This document shows, piece after piece, positions 35,001 through 48,705 of a stretch of 64,000 nucleotides of DNA. Position 1 is the stretch's first letter; the number at the start of each line of letters is the position of its first letter. The notes below the pieces were generated by a model. The model ran no database searches and was not told the DNA's origin. It saw nothing but the letters and a program-made list of their open reading frames with translations. The position numbers were made by a program, and so were the translations under genes. The DNA is from Prunella strophiata (Eukaryota > Chordata > Aves > Passeriformes > Prunellidae), in NCBI GenBank assembly GCA_036583965.1, contig JAZBQD010000015.1:85635309-85699308 (forward strand), given 5' to 3'.

Positions 35001-36380
35001 TGCTATGATTTTCCCTGAACAAAAAAGGTAGGGTACTAACCAGAGGTAATAGTCTCAGTGTCTGAATAATAAAAGAAGCAAGGCAAGTTAAGGGAAAATG
35101 AGTATTATTAAAAGGATTCAGAATTATGTGGTCACATCAACTTGGCAGAAGGAGAAAGAATCTTTTTATGAAGAAATTTAGTGCTGTGAGTTCCTACCAA
35201 AAGAGTAGAAGTCTTAAAGTACAAGAGAAGAGAATAAATATTTTTTAAATGTCCTCCCCTGTTTGCCATCATTAACCAGGTAACTCCCCTGGCTTGAGTG
35301 ACATGTGCTGCACAGTGAAACCTCTCTGTTTAAATTTTTAGCAGATAGGGCTGATAGGATTTACAGTGAATGAGAAGCTGATAGTGTCCTAGGAGAGGAA
35401 ATATAACATCCCAGAAAAGCATCAATTTGGAAAGCACATTGTTTCAGCTCCAAAACTTAATGTTGGATTTTGTCAGGAGTGCATTACAGTAATTGGGACT
35501 ATGAAAAATCAGATTTCATCAAATTTCTCCAGGGTGCCATTTAAAAAGAGGGATGGACATGGGAAAAATGGTGCCCAGAAACAAGTGGATGGTGATCCAA
35601 GTAGGCAAATGCCTGGACTTGGCCTGCTTTTAACAAACTAACATGGAGCAGCCAATATACTGTTCTATGACAACCCTTACCTACATGTGCATTTCAATAA
35701 AAGAATCTCTGTTTGCATTGCCCCCAAGTTCTGCATTATTTGTTAGAGCTTTAGAATCAGAATAAAACTTTGAGCCCTATGAAAGTCCTGTCCTTTCCAT
35801 TTTTCCTTCTTTACATGGGAGTTAACTAGGAAGTTTTTGTTGCTGCTTTACAGCCATTTCTTATTTTTGTCTACTCTGTAGCTGGACTTCTGTAGCTGTA
35901 CTTTTGTTTTGTGGATGAGGTAAAAAATAACTTCTGAACATATGAGACTGGACAATTAGTGCATTGAAGGCTGAAATTATGTTCTCAATGACAATTTTCA
36001 CTGATTTCCCAAGGAGTTGCTCTTTCAGTTCAGTGTGGTATTGCTTGTCTTTTTGGTACAAATTAATTTTCTTTTACATTTACCTTGTGGTAAAAATATA
36101 ATATATGCTCTTGAATGGGCACTGACACTGTTAGTGGTGTAGTTTGGTTCTTAGGTGCAATATGTAGAGAGGAGATATTCTGGTTTGGGGCCTTTCTTTT
36201 TAAAAAGTCCCTATTAAGCTTCCATTGCCAGTAAATGCCAACAAGTATTTGGATTGCAGCATTGTTGGAAATTAATAGGTCAGCCAGGGCCAAATGAAGT
36301 AATGATTTTTTATTTTTTTTTAAAATATAATATTAATTAGCTTTCAGTTTTGCTTTACCTGTCTTGGTGGGGTTTTTTAA

Positions 36381-36455
36381 TAGTTTCTTTATTTTCAAGA
36401 ATGTGTGAATAGTTTCTTTATTTTCAAGAATACAGTTTCTGTATTTTCAAGAACT
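36381..36455. repeat. Three tandem copies of a 22-bp unit
   Basis: TAGTTTCTTTATTTTCAAGA plus AT occurs at 36381-36402 and 36410-36431, and a variant with one change (CTGTATT) follows at about 36433-36455. Spacers are short or absent. Confidence 0.9.
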
Positions 36456-39400
36456 CATTATGTGATAAATGAGTTGGATGCATGTTTCTGAGAACTGGGC
36501 TAATATTGCATTATCAGTAAAGTAATCTATACATGAAGCTCTAGAAAGCAGATGTAATACAACCCTTCTTAAAGCCTTTTCTGAAAATTTGTCTTCTCAG
36601 AACTAATTTCTGAAAATATATTATAAAAATATTTAGATGAATTTCTGGCAAAGTAAAATTAGACATATTTAAGTTTTAAATTCTACAGATTATGTGATTT
36701 CAATTAAAAGAAGTAAAATCAGAGTTCATTTTCCTCCCGCTTTGGCCAGAAGAGGGAACCATCTCACTGTATCAACCACTGCCGTGACTGGCACTTAAAA
36801 ACTTTTTGTTTTTATTTCTTCATTGCAACTAAATGCAAATCTAAGAGTGCTGAACTATCTCAGGACTCCTTCAGAATCATAAAGATATTTCTTTACCTTG
36901 GGATTCATTAACACTTTAGAATCACAGTAAGCATATTGTATTCTGCATTTACAACTGGGGGGAGAAAAGAGGAAAAAAGTTGCTTGATGCAGACTTGTTA
37001 GCTTGATTGCTTTGTGTGTGAAGAGCTTGCATCCTTGTTGTTTATGCACCATTAAAATAATATAATTCTCAATAGTAGTGTCTTTGAGAAGTACAGTGAA
37101 TTGGAAAGAAAAAAAAGGTGAATATGAGAATTTGAGTAATCTGGAGGGTCTATTAGTGCTGGTTTTGTTACACAGCTAGTCCACACATCAAGAGGATTTC
37201 TAGATTGCAGAGAATTTAAAGTACTCAGGAATGACTGATAGTTAGGGGCTTTAAGCCTGGGAATGTTGCTGCCAGAAACAAGTAATTCTTCCTTACTGCA
37301 TAGAAACCTCCCTGTAGGTAATTGCAGACACTGGGTTTCATTGATTGGAAAGGGGCAAGAAGTATGTTTTCCCTCAGCACACAAACATTATTTTTAAAAT
37401 ATATTGGAATCTCATTTACTTTGCTTGGGTTTTGTCACTGGGGACCTCTGTCCAGTTCCTGCAGTTGTTATGAGATTGGCAGGCAGAACAACACCAGATA
37501 TAACTCTCAGGCATCCTTCAGCTGCCTGACACTGTTACAGCTCCTTTTCTGCAAGTAGATGAGTGGAGGGAAAATGAATTCACAGGTCAGTTTTTCCTCA
37601 GCTGGGGAAGAATGCAACTTGCAGATAGAGTAAGGAAACAATATTTTGCCCCTCTGCCTTTTTTCCCAATAGCCCAAGATTGTGCAAAATGGTTTTGGCA
37701 CCTGGGAAGTGCAACATGCCATGGTAGAGTATTTTGCAAGCTTTCTAGCCTTAATCTGCAATATAAGTAATGCTAGTGCCTAAATAGCAAGGTAACTCTG
37801 TTAAAAAAAGAATTATCAGTCAGCTTTGAACTGGTCTTTACTTGTTGAGTCTCATTGTGTTGCTGAGATTATTCATTTGTCAGGATTCCACTTTGGTCCG
37901 AGATGAGTTGCAGAAGCCCTTGTACATTGTGCCCTGAGGACAGCAAGGCTTTGTGTATTGGATGACACTGGAATGCATTAGTGTGTTATGTCAAGGTACC
38001 TTTTGCTTTTAGTTTTGTTTTTGGGCTTCTGTTTACTAGTTTGGCGCAACTAATTTAAAATTGCCAGTAATGATAAGAGATGATCAAGCACTTGAATACG
38101 TAATTTGACTGATCTTCTGTTTCTTAGGGTCAATGGCTCTGAATTGAAAGCAACTAGAGTGGATTGTTGGGTGATGAAGTTTTACTGTTGCATTCATTGC
38201 ATCAAAAGATTTTAAATTCTGTGAACAATTATTCTTTGGACTGATGTTTTGTCAGATATTGTTCACAGTATGCCAAAATTATCAAACTTACTTTTAGAGA
38301 AATTTAATTTTCTGTTTGTAGAGGCTAGATCTCCCATGTATATTTACTGCAGTCAGCTGGAGCTGTAAAACCTCACATTCAGGGGAATAAAATGACTCTG
38401 AGGCTCTTAAAGATGAGTGTAGAAGTATTGCTTCAAGCACCTAGTTGTAAAAATGTAAAACATACTGATAGACATAACATTAAAATGAGACATAGAAACA
38501 CTCTTAGGAGGACCATCCACTTTAAGAAAATGGAGACAAGAAAAGGTTATGACCAATTGAAAATGCTGTACTGAGCATAAGTGGGAGAAAATTTAATTGT
38601 CCAAGATGTACATTTCCTAGGGCACACGATTAATTGTAGTGGAAATGTTCAATTGCTTGTAATTTTGCAGAAAATTCCCTCCTGGGCTCTGAAACTTTAC
38701 ATGCTTAGTCATAGCCTAACAGAGCATTTTCTTAGAAAGTTCAGCTAATTGTTTTTAGTTATACTTATGGGAATAAAAAGAGTTTTGAGGGACTGGGCTA
38801 AAAATGGTTCAAGCTGACAATAAAAACTTTAGATTTACGTGAGACTAGTAGAGAGAAAAATTGTTTATTTTGTTTGGATGGTTTTTTGTGCTTTATTGAT
38901 TTTGGTTGAAAGAAATTGGTGTCTTTTGATATAATTTTGGGGAGAAAGAAACATAGTTTGGTGTAAATAAACACATAACCTGTGCTGTAAAATTTGTATC
39001 TCAAATGACTTCTCACAGCATTAATATGGCATATGTTCAACTGTGAACTGAAACATGCACCTACTGTCTCATAGAATACTTAGAATATCCTTATTTAAGC
39101 AGTATAAGCAAGTAGTATTCACAAGTTGTTCCTCACTTTAAGAAAATCTTGGAAAGGTTTTTCTTGATAAAAGTTACTGGCTAGACCAGCAGGTATTGTG
39201 TGCAATAGGTAGGATGTTGGAATGTTCAAATGATGGTATTTGTTGATGAGAATACCCTGATGGTGACCTTGCATTGAGGTATGGTCTCTGTCTGTCCCTT
39301 CACTGACCTATGCTCCATATTCAGTTTATATCACACTGGAATTAAGGTTGTTGTTATTTCATGACCAGTCTTATTTTGTCATTATCTTTTTAGTTGGTAA

Positions 39401-42400
39401 CCTGCATATTCAACAAACATTCCTTTCTAGAATTTCTTTGTCACAGAACTACTCAATCTTCTAAAAAGTATTATGTGAGTGATTTTGAGAAAAGTGATCA
39501 AGCTGAGATGTATGTTAGTACGTTATATTTGGATTTTGCAGAATATTTTCAGCATCTAAATGGAAGTGTTTCTCATATTTTAATGCTTTTAAATGTGTTT
39601 AATATTTTTTACTCTTCTATTACTCTTTGCAATTTTTTTGTGTTGTGAATTGGAGTTTTAAATAAGTTGAATATTTTTAATGGTGAACCAATCTTTTCTA
39701 AGCAGGATATTATGAAACTAGAGAACCTGATAGTATGTAGAAGTCTGTCTATTTGTGGTGTGTTATATCAGTTTATTATTTGGCATTATATAATTCTTCC
39801 TCAGAGAGTATGTCCATATGGAATAATTTTTATTATCTACTTTGGAAGTTTTCACAGTAATTTTGCTACAACTTAGTTAAAAATGACCCTGGATGAGGCT
39901 AGCTTTTTTGGTCCTCCTGTGGTTACCTAAGGCAAGTTTCATCGTGTATCCACCATCAAATCTTGGTGGCAAATCTCTAGTTAATGGAAGAGATTTTTTT
40001 TCTAAATGCTGGTAATTATAGTTGTTAAATACACTTATGATAATATATAGTTCATGTTGTATTTATCCTCCATAATTGTAGAACTCTAGTTGCAATAGTT
40101 TTATTGGGCATTTTTGCAAGTTTAGGTAACGGAGGATTTAGAGTCAGAGTTGTCAGTATTTATTGTCAGAGTTAAAAGTGGCTGGATTTGCACAGAGTTT
40201 AGGGATGGAGAGAGTAACTGTGCTCCCAGTGGGGGTTATTTTGCCTCTCGTTTCAAGTTGGTTTTTTTCCCAAGTGGGGAACTGTGGAATAAATTTTGAG
40301 CCCATGAGATGTTGTGATTCATGAAGCGTCTGTAACCATCACCTCCCTTCACCATCCTTGTTTGAGCCTCTGCAGCACATTTAGCCATAAATACTCAGTA
40401 CCACACTGACTTGAAATAATATTTGCTTAGGTTCTGAAAATGCAGGAAATATTCTTCACCTGCGGCTAGCATTTTTGGAAGCAAGGTATTATATGGTTTG
40501 GATTAATTTTTTTCTAAACTTCGCAAAAGTGGTTTTGCTGGTTAAAAAGAAGACTGAACACCTAGATGTATATAAAGCTGTCTACACTCTACTTCATCTG
40601 GTTTTAAATGGCTATTAAAAGTGCCATTAGCACAGAACAAACTTCTCCCCTCACAGAATGCTTGTTAGATGCTAACAACTGTTGTGAATGGAATAAATAC
40701 AGGAGAAAAAAGCTAGTAAACCAGAGTATTTATGGTGGTGTGCATTTTGCTTTTCTGTTTAAAATAAGAAACAGTGACTAATAATGAAATTGGAAACTAA
40801 CATGCATAAGTAGTTGTGCAATATGCAGATGAATGATTTACATGCTCAAGCATAGTGCTTGCTACCCTTTCTGTGCTGTTAATGTTAGAGTGGGTACAAT
40901 TTTTATTATTATTTCAAGCCAGTATTTCAGCAAAACATGTTCAGAAAGGCCCAGTGTTTTGTGTGCTCTGCTTCTGGTGTGTCTGCTTTGAAAGGTCTTC
41001 AGTGTGATTTTTTTTGCAGGAGGTGAATGATCTCAGCTGCTGTTGAGCTCAGAGCAGTGGGTACTGATTACCTTTAAAAGTTATGCTTTGGGAGTCCCAA
41101 AATGAGAATCCAGATACTGAATTACTTAAATTTAGCAAATGGTTTTAAATGCGTAGCCTGTGATATCTGTCTTTCAGTTCCTTCATTTACAAGGAGGCAG
41201 AACAGCAATTCCCCTGTCTCATTAGGGTGTTAAAAGGTTTAGTTGAAAGTCTCCAGGATACCTTGAAAATGTAGAACATTATCAAAGACCAATTTAATAT
41301 CAGCCAGAATCAATTGTAACCTGCTTGCTGGCGACAGAGAAATGAGGGTCTTCTTCCTCTTCTGTGTAAGGGGTAGCAGTTTTGCAGGCTCTGAGGAGAA
41401 TGGGAATGTGTAATAATGTGCCTCAATCTGGATGCCCAGTTATAGCCCCTGAATGAAGGCAAATCATTAGCCAGGGGTTCTGGATTGCTTCCCCTCTTCC
41501 TTGCAGACACTGTTACCTCCAATTATTCTATATGACAAACTCATCATATAGCTTGTATAATCTTTATTAATTTACATTGAGTGAAAGAAAGTATTGACCA
41601 CAGTCTAAACTTCCTTAAGACCTTTGTGGGGAATTAATCTTGTCTTTAGAACACAAAGTAGAATGCTGAACCTGATCCTGTAGTGTCTGCTCTTAGTGTA
41701 AAGAAATGGGCATCTAGGACATGATTTGTTTTGACCATCTTAATTAGTGATAGGTTAAAAGTAGAACTGCCAGTGGCTGGGATCATGAGCAGGCATCTAC
41801 CTTGTGAATGTCTGAAGTTGGAAAAGATGCATCCTGTCATTGCTTCCTGGAAATCCCCTGAGGCTGGCCACTGCAGAGCTGCCAGATTCACACACCTCAG
41901 TTGGGCTCAGGTGCAACATAAATGTTGCCTTGCTCAGACTGACCCATCCATCTGCAAGAGGAGAACTACATTTGTCCAGGGAACTTCAAAACCGAACCCA
42001 GAACGATTTACTGGGTTTGGCTAGGCCAACTGCTTGACTGGGAAGTTATTTCAACTTAAGTTTTTGTACTGGAGCACCATTGCTCTGTTTAGTCTTTGTG
42101 CTAGCTGCCTACAATTTGCACTGGCTTTAAACCACTTTACTTTTCCTTCATATTTATAAGCCACCAGTTGCATAGTCAAAATCTAGAATCACTTGAAAAC
42201 TTTCATCAGTTTTCAGTGTGGGCTATGAGCTCTCTCATGGCTTAAGACTATCAAAGAAGAACAGGATTCAGTCTGTGGCAATCTTGGTAAGAGGCACACT
42301 AAGAAATATGCATTTATTTTTTGTCTACTAAATAAAATCACCTACTAAGTGTATTTGAACTCCATTTAATATTTTTTTTTTCATTGGTTGATGTAAGAAA

Positions 42401-44018
42401 ACCCTACTCACTTGAACAACTAAAAAATCAGTAGAAGAAAGTAAAAGTGAAAAAGAGAAAACCATAGGAAGAATTGTTCATTGTCAGATTCTAATGTGAG
42501 TTTTTTCCCAAGGGTAGGTTCCTAATCAGAATTTCTGTGAAAATATCCTTATTGTGTGCAAGTTGCCTGAAAGGGCCTTTTATTTAAAAGCTTTTTGTTT
42601 AGTACTGAATTAAAGAATTAACAGTCAAACTGTGAGCACTTCTGAGGAAAAATATATATGAACATGTGGGCTCTATGGGTGCTGCTCCAGCATATATTTG
42701 AGAGGATGCCTGTCACTGAACTAATGGTACGAGTTCTTATATATGTGATGCTAAGGTTTTGTTTTTCCTTGTTGTCTTTTAGAAGTAGTATAGCTAATAT
42801 CAATCAATATTGTGAGTTGCTATGCAGTATTGTATCCTTCTTGTCTACTTAAGGGCTGGATCCTGCTCCCTTTGTATGTCCTGCCAAGAATACGCAGCTC
42901 ATGGAAGCTGCTGATTATCATAAGGGGATAGTGGTATTTTCTACCTCAGCAGAAATTTGTTCCTGTAAGAGGCACCATGTTCCACACAAGGTCCCTTTTA
43001 CTTTATTGCGAATATCTTTGAATATGTTCTTTAGTTTCACAGAGAAAGAGAATCTGGCACCCTTGACGGGAGAAATAAAAATAATTTTGATAAATCAGAT
43101 TAAGTTGATGACAGTGAGCTATGAAAGGCAAAGATAACAGTTAAATATTTAAATTAAATCTAAAGAAGAGTAAAAAGTTTGAAATCATAAAGATTTTTTT
43201 TTTCACTCCTCTGATACCTTATGTTGAGTAGCCAGATCATTTTATTATTGAAAATACTGTGGCAGTAATCTTTTATTGCTTGCAGTATAGGCCTACAGCA
43301 TTAAGTTAGTATAAAATTACATATAGTTTAATATATCTGTACAACACCTTTAAACAAGCTTCTCTAGGCAGGAAGGTTATCCGTCTTATAAATCTATTAT
43401 TTCATTGTACATCTTGATAGCCTAGCATTGCTTCTAGCCATGTTTAAGCATTAAATAGTGCATTATTATTTCACATAAATCAACCAGAGATGTGTGAATT
43501 CATAAATTTTGCATTTGCACAGACAGTATTTTAAACGTTTTATGGCTTCGTGGGAACTTGGTATAAGAGCCTGTACACAAATCAGTGCCCAAGAAATTTA
43601 AGCAAAATTTAATAATGCAATTACTGCTTTTCAAAGTCCTTTCTTGCATATTTTAGAAACATTTTAGCAGTCTAAAAATAATTTAAAAAAACCAACCAAA
43701 CCCCAGAAACAAGGTGTTCAGTCAGATTTTGCTGGATAGCTCCTTTGATGCAGTGGTGTGGATGATTTTTTTTTTTTCTGATGTTTGCTCTGGTATCATT
43801 TATATTGTTTTTTCTGTTTTATTTGTACTTTGTTTAATGCTCTTTTTGCTGCTTCTTGTCTTTCATCTCAATTCTTCTCAGGCCCCTAAACTGTGAAGAA
43901 TCATGCACAAGCCCGATGTTTTAAAGAAACTTCACTGATGGAAACTCCAAAAATATATGTGAGGTTTCTCAGGTTTGGGTTATTTTTAATAAAACCTTGA
44001 AAATACCTTCTGAAGAGG

Positions 44019-44038
44019 TTTTTTTTTTTTTTTTTTTT
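44019..44038. repeat. Poly(T) run, 20 bp
   Basis: Simple homopolymer; it creates a lysine run in a spurious minus-strand frame. Confidence 0.9.
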
Positions 44039-47000
44039 AAGAGAAGTATGTGAATAGTCTCCTGCTAAAAAGTCAAAGGTCAAGAAAGGAAAAAACTACA
44101 TGTCAGGTATTGTACCATTATATCACATAAGGTATCTTTGTTTTACAGAGAATAAACAAGAACATAGGCGTAGGATGTCCACAAAAAAGCTGAATTGAGA
44201 CTTCTGGAGTCTACTGTGTCTCCCATGTCAAGTTTTCAAAATTGGACAAAATTGCTTTATTTATATGTAGTTAAACTGTGTGAGTTCTTTACTGCTGCAC
44301 AATTGCAGTACCCCTTTCCTTTGGAGCTGGGAATCAGAGTCAGGGACAATAGAAGCTGTGTGGTGTTCCCATGCCCATTCTGCCACAGGAATTACCTTTA
44401 CTTCTTTTGGACAGCCCAGAGAGCACCAGGAACTACTTTGTAAGGAATCAAACCCACCTGTGTTGGATCTCCAAACGAATGGAGATAAGAGGAACATGGG
44501 AAATTACTTGCAGGTCTTTTGTACTTTATAGAGAAATATGGAACTCTTTCTTCTGCCATTCAGCCTCTGTCTCCTCACCCTTGTGTGTGCATGAAGAGAC
44601 CTCAGTTCCAGATAGAACACCAGTGAGCTGAATTAGACTCTGAGTGTTTTACTTGTGGGTTGCACACGTAATTTGTTGCAGGGACAGCAATGGAATCTGC
44701 ACTTAGAAGGACTGAATTCTGTTGTCTCTTCATTTTTCTTCCTTTACACTGTTCCATGTCAAGTGAATGGGAATTTTGCTGTAAAATTTAATGGTGATAG
44801 AATAAGATTCCCATTATTATCTTTTGTATCCATGCAAAAGTTATCTTTATTTAACCAAAAACTTAGAACAGTTTTGACTTTTTGTTGTGTTTTGTTTTTC
44901 TTTTGCACTTTGTTCTTCTTATGGCTTGGAATTCTGTGTTCTTTGCAAATTGTAATTGAGGTAGAAACGCTATACATATTTAAATCATACTCTCATGCAC
45001 TTAGCTTAAACATTCTCAGCTTCCAGCATTTTAGCTGTGGTTAAAAGTCTGGGTAGATTTTCTTTTACTATTTTGGAATGCTTTTTATTTTACCTTCCCA
45101 CAAATAAGGGATCTGAAAAAAAATTAAAATAAAATATTTCAACATTGGATAAAGACCTAGGATGGAAAAATTTACCCCAAAAAATAGACTATTAGAGAAC
45201 ATGTTTTTGGTTTTCATTAGGGCAGCCATAACTGTGAATAGATGGTAGAATAATTGGCCTGTCTTGGGGCTACACATACTGTACAGAAGGAGCTTTTTAC
45301 AGGTTGGAGGTCGTGGGGCAAATTTGGTACAGATTCTGCTCTTGGATAACTCTGGGCAACTTTTCTATGTTTTGCTGATCAAATGGGCAATGACTGACAC
45401 AGAGAAGAACTTGCTCCAAGATTTTATCTGGTCTGCATAATTTGGGAAGCAGTTTTCATTTGTGATACTGACAAAAAATATCAGGTGTGACTCCTATAAA
45501 TACTTTCTCTTGAGCCTGTTGCTCTTTTCTTTTCACTTTTTCCCAGGAAGTGTGGGGTTGCTGGGGAGGAGAGAAGGAAAAAAATAATTTCCATCCATGT
45601 ATTTGCATAGCATTGACTATACTCATAAGAAAAAGAGTGTAATATCTGTGTGGGTGGCACACTGGGAGAACTCACCTGAATGTGAAAGAGTAGATCTAAC
45701 CAGGAAGTTATATAGGGAAATTTACATTGGTTGTAAGAGGGATTGTGAAAGGTGTTCTGAAACTGATTGGTGATAATGGTAACACTTCCCACAAACAAAA
45801 GTTTTGAAAGTTTTGTTTGCTGCATCAAAGTTTTGTTATTTTTATAACCTTTTTCTTTTTATGTTTAAAATGTTGTGTTTTATTGAATGTACTGAAGGGA
45901 ATCTGTGCCTATGTGACATACATATTGTTAAATTCATTTTTCCAATGCTTGGAACTCTAAGGAGCCAAGCTGTCCTGAATAGAAGAACACAGTTAATAGT
46001 TAATTTTATCATGAACAAGCTTAAATATATTAGCACTGTTTCACCAGCAGTTGTGAGGAAGAGAACACAACTAGCTCATACAGAAAGCTTAGACTTGGAA
46101 GCCATGTAGTTGGCTTTTATCTGAGTGAACAGTCCCCTGCTAAACATGGGTTAACTAGTGTGAAACAGTATTGCTGTTTGGAGAACTGGATTTTCAGTGA
46201 ATTTGGAATTAATGGGAAATATTCTACATGAAAGAAAAAGGAAAAAAATAGAAAAATTAAACTATTCAATTTTTAGTGTGTTTAAATTTCTGCTGAGAGT
46301 AAGATTTTTTTTTTTTTTTCCTGGAAGATGCAGATGAAAATTACTTGTCAGTGTTTCTGGAGCAAGGAATTTATTTTTTTCTTATTTCTAAAAGATATTA
46401 TTTTAAAGCTGGGGAAATGAAAGTGTGTAAGTGACAAATTTCATAAAGAGGTGACTTCTGGAGTTCTTACTGAGAGCAAAATATGTGAGCAGCTGAACAT
46501 CTGAGTAGTGATTCTAGAAAAAATATTACCCCTTGCCACAGAAAATTTGTCTTTCTGTAATACCAAAAAGGGAAATACATTTGTGGTACAGTGCTGGACT
46601 GCAGAGCCATCTGTGTCATGGAGTGAATGTGAAACCCTGGCACTGTTTTCAACTCTGGCAGCAGCAATAATTATATTAGCATAAGCAGATTTGGCTTGGT
46701 GCAAAAATGGGGTAGTGATGTAGAGATTAAGGATGTCTCACCTAGGTTGCCATCTTACATTGATATTGTGCTGCAGTGAAAAAATTAATCCAAGTGCAGA
46801 GTCCCAACAAATCAGGTCCCTGTTGTTTTTGAAAGAAAGGCATTTTTTGTGTTACTGTTCATTACTGGGCAAAAACAACAAAGAAGTTCAAGACTAAGAT
46901 TAATGATATCAGCAGATCATTGTCTAAAGATTAATCTTTTTAAAATGATGAGAAGGGGATAGACACAGTGAGCCTCTAGCTGCCTTACAGCTATAAAGAG

Positions 47001-48228
47001 TAATAATAAACATTACTATGGCAGGGCTGGCTCTGGAATACTAACAGAAGCATATCTAGTTATCATCAAACACTAATGGTAGGTTTGTGTTGTTTTTTGG
47101 CTACTGATGATTGTTGAAAATGGTGTGGCTTTTCCCCCTCTCCTTCCTAAAGCAACAATTGTGTACTTTTTTAATGTCTAGCTATTTAATATTCATTTGT
47201 TTGGAATCAATTCTCTCCTTCATGATATTGTCAGTGTACTACTTTCTCTTACAAAAACTTCTACCTTATTTCCTGGGTTGAAAACTATCAGAAATTTTTA
47301 AAATAAAGGTTCATTATAGAAATTACATTTGCCCTGTAAACCCAGGAGGCATTGTCTTTGTTAGCTCCCCTGTAACTAATCCATAGTGCATGTGTATTTT
47401 TGTGCATGCCTGCTGTTTTTATATTTAGCAGAGTATCTATTTATACCACACAGGAGGTCTGTGTAGCAATTGCATAAATCTGTTTATTTTTCAAGGGCTG
47501 CATGTCAGTAACTGATGGTATGGGAATAGTCTGTGTAAGCTAAAATATACTCATATACTTTCTTTTTAATCTCATCACTATTTCTGTATCTCTTGCCAAT
47601 ATTGCAAACTTTGTAGTTTGAAAAGGAGTTGCAGGCTTGTGTTCAGAATGGTCTGAGCTGAGAAGTCTTCATATTTTTAAGTTTGTTTATGCCAAGTAGT
47701 TCTTTTTTTCTCATAAGCCTAAAAATGTGGTAGAAGCAGCCCATTTTCGTATCTGACAATGGCAACAGCAGTGGATGATCTAAACATACATGAGAATCAT
47801 ATTTTTTCAGTCTCACCATCAGACAGAGCAGGATTTAACAGCAGGAGCAGCTACACTGACTGACCAAGCTCTCGAGGGAGTAAAATGTTAGTATGACTTG
47901 GTGTTTGTTACACTTGAGATCTTAATAAGGCTGTGACATGACCATAGAGGTTGTTTTCATAATTTGCTTCCATGAAAGAAAGCGTATGTTCCTGCATTAA
48001 GACACAATTTTGATTCAGGTTTAAAATGAGATGTTTATATATTATGAAGTTTGAATTTTACCTACATTGTGTCCTGAGGGCTGAGTAATGCTCACTACTC
48101 TTCAGATTTATGTATACTGTTAGAACACATGAAGTTTTATCATGATGTTCAACTTCAAGCCAAGTATGGGAATAAGTGAATGGGTATGGTCAGGGGGAAG
48201 TAATTAGTGTGGTACCTGTGAAATGTAT

Positions 48229-48705
48229 AATCATAGAATTGTCTTTGAAAAGACCTCATTTGGTCCACCCATTACCCCAGGACTGCCATGTGCACTGCTA
48301 AGCCATGTTCTCAAGTGCCACATTCAAACAGGTTTTGAATGTTTCCAGGGATGGTGATTCCACCACTTCATTTAGCAGGTGCTGCAGTGACTGACAACCC
48401 TTCCAGTGAAAATAAATTCTTAACGTTCAGTCTGAAACCTCCCCTGGCACAGCTTGAGGCTATATCCTCTCAGCCTGCCACTTGTTACCTGGAGGACTGA
48501 TCTCCCTCTCCTGTATAACCTCCTTTCAGGTACTTACAGGGAGTGACAAGGCCTCCTGAGGACCCTCTTTCCAGGCTAAACAAACCCAGCTCCCTCAGCT
48601 GCTCCTCATCACACTTCTGTTCTCATCCTTTCACCAGCTCCACTGCCCTTTTTTGGACACACTCCAGCACCTTAATATCTTTCTTGTAGTGAGGGGCCCC
48701 TGTAT
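48229..48705 (-). mobile_element. CR1 LINE fragment, about 480 bp
   Basis: The inverted 3' tail (ATCATAGAATTG) is on the left. It is followed by recognisable CR1 ORF2 antisense: GGTTTTGAATGTTTCCAGGG, CAGGCTAAACAAACCCAGCT and ACACTCCAGCACCTTAATAT. It is heavily mutated and shorter than the copy at 13.9 kb, so probably older. Confidence 0.93.

Larger units (their letters stand above)
32096..48228. other. Intergenic desert, no gene recognised
   Basis: This is a long AT-rich stretch. It contains a triple 22-bp tandem repeat at 36381-36455 (listed), a 20-T run at 44019-44038 and a small inverted repeat near 41990-42026 (CCGAACCCAG / CTGGGTTTGG). Open frames such as 44195-44631, 41731-42024 and 44655-45044 show no known domain, start at arbitrary codons and overlap on both strands. 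I take them as chance. Confidence 0.55.

Noticed and set aside
44195..44631. Several overlapping frames on both strands
   Set aside because: They have no family signature and are mutually overlapping; they are most likely chance.
32096..48228. Exons of OFCC1 or another neighbouring gene
   Set aside because: I expected such exons from synteny but could not recognise any; short frames flanked by AG/GT are too common to call.
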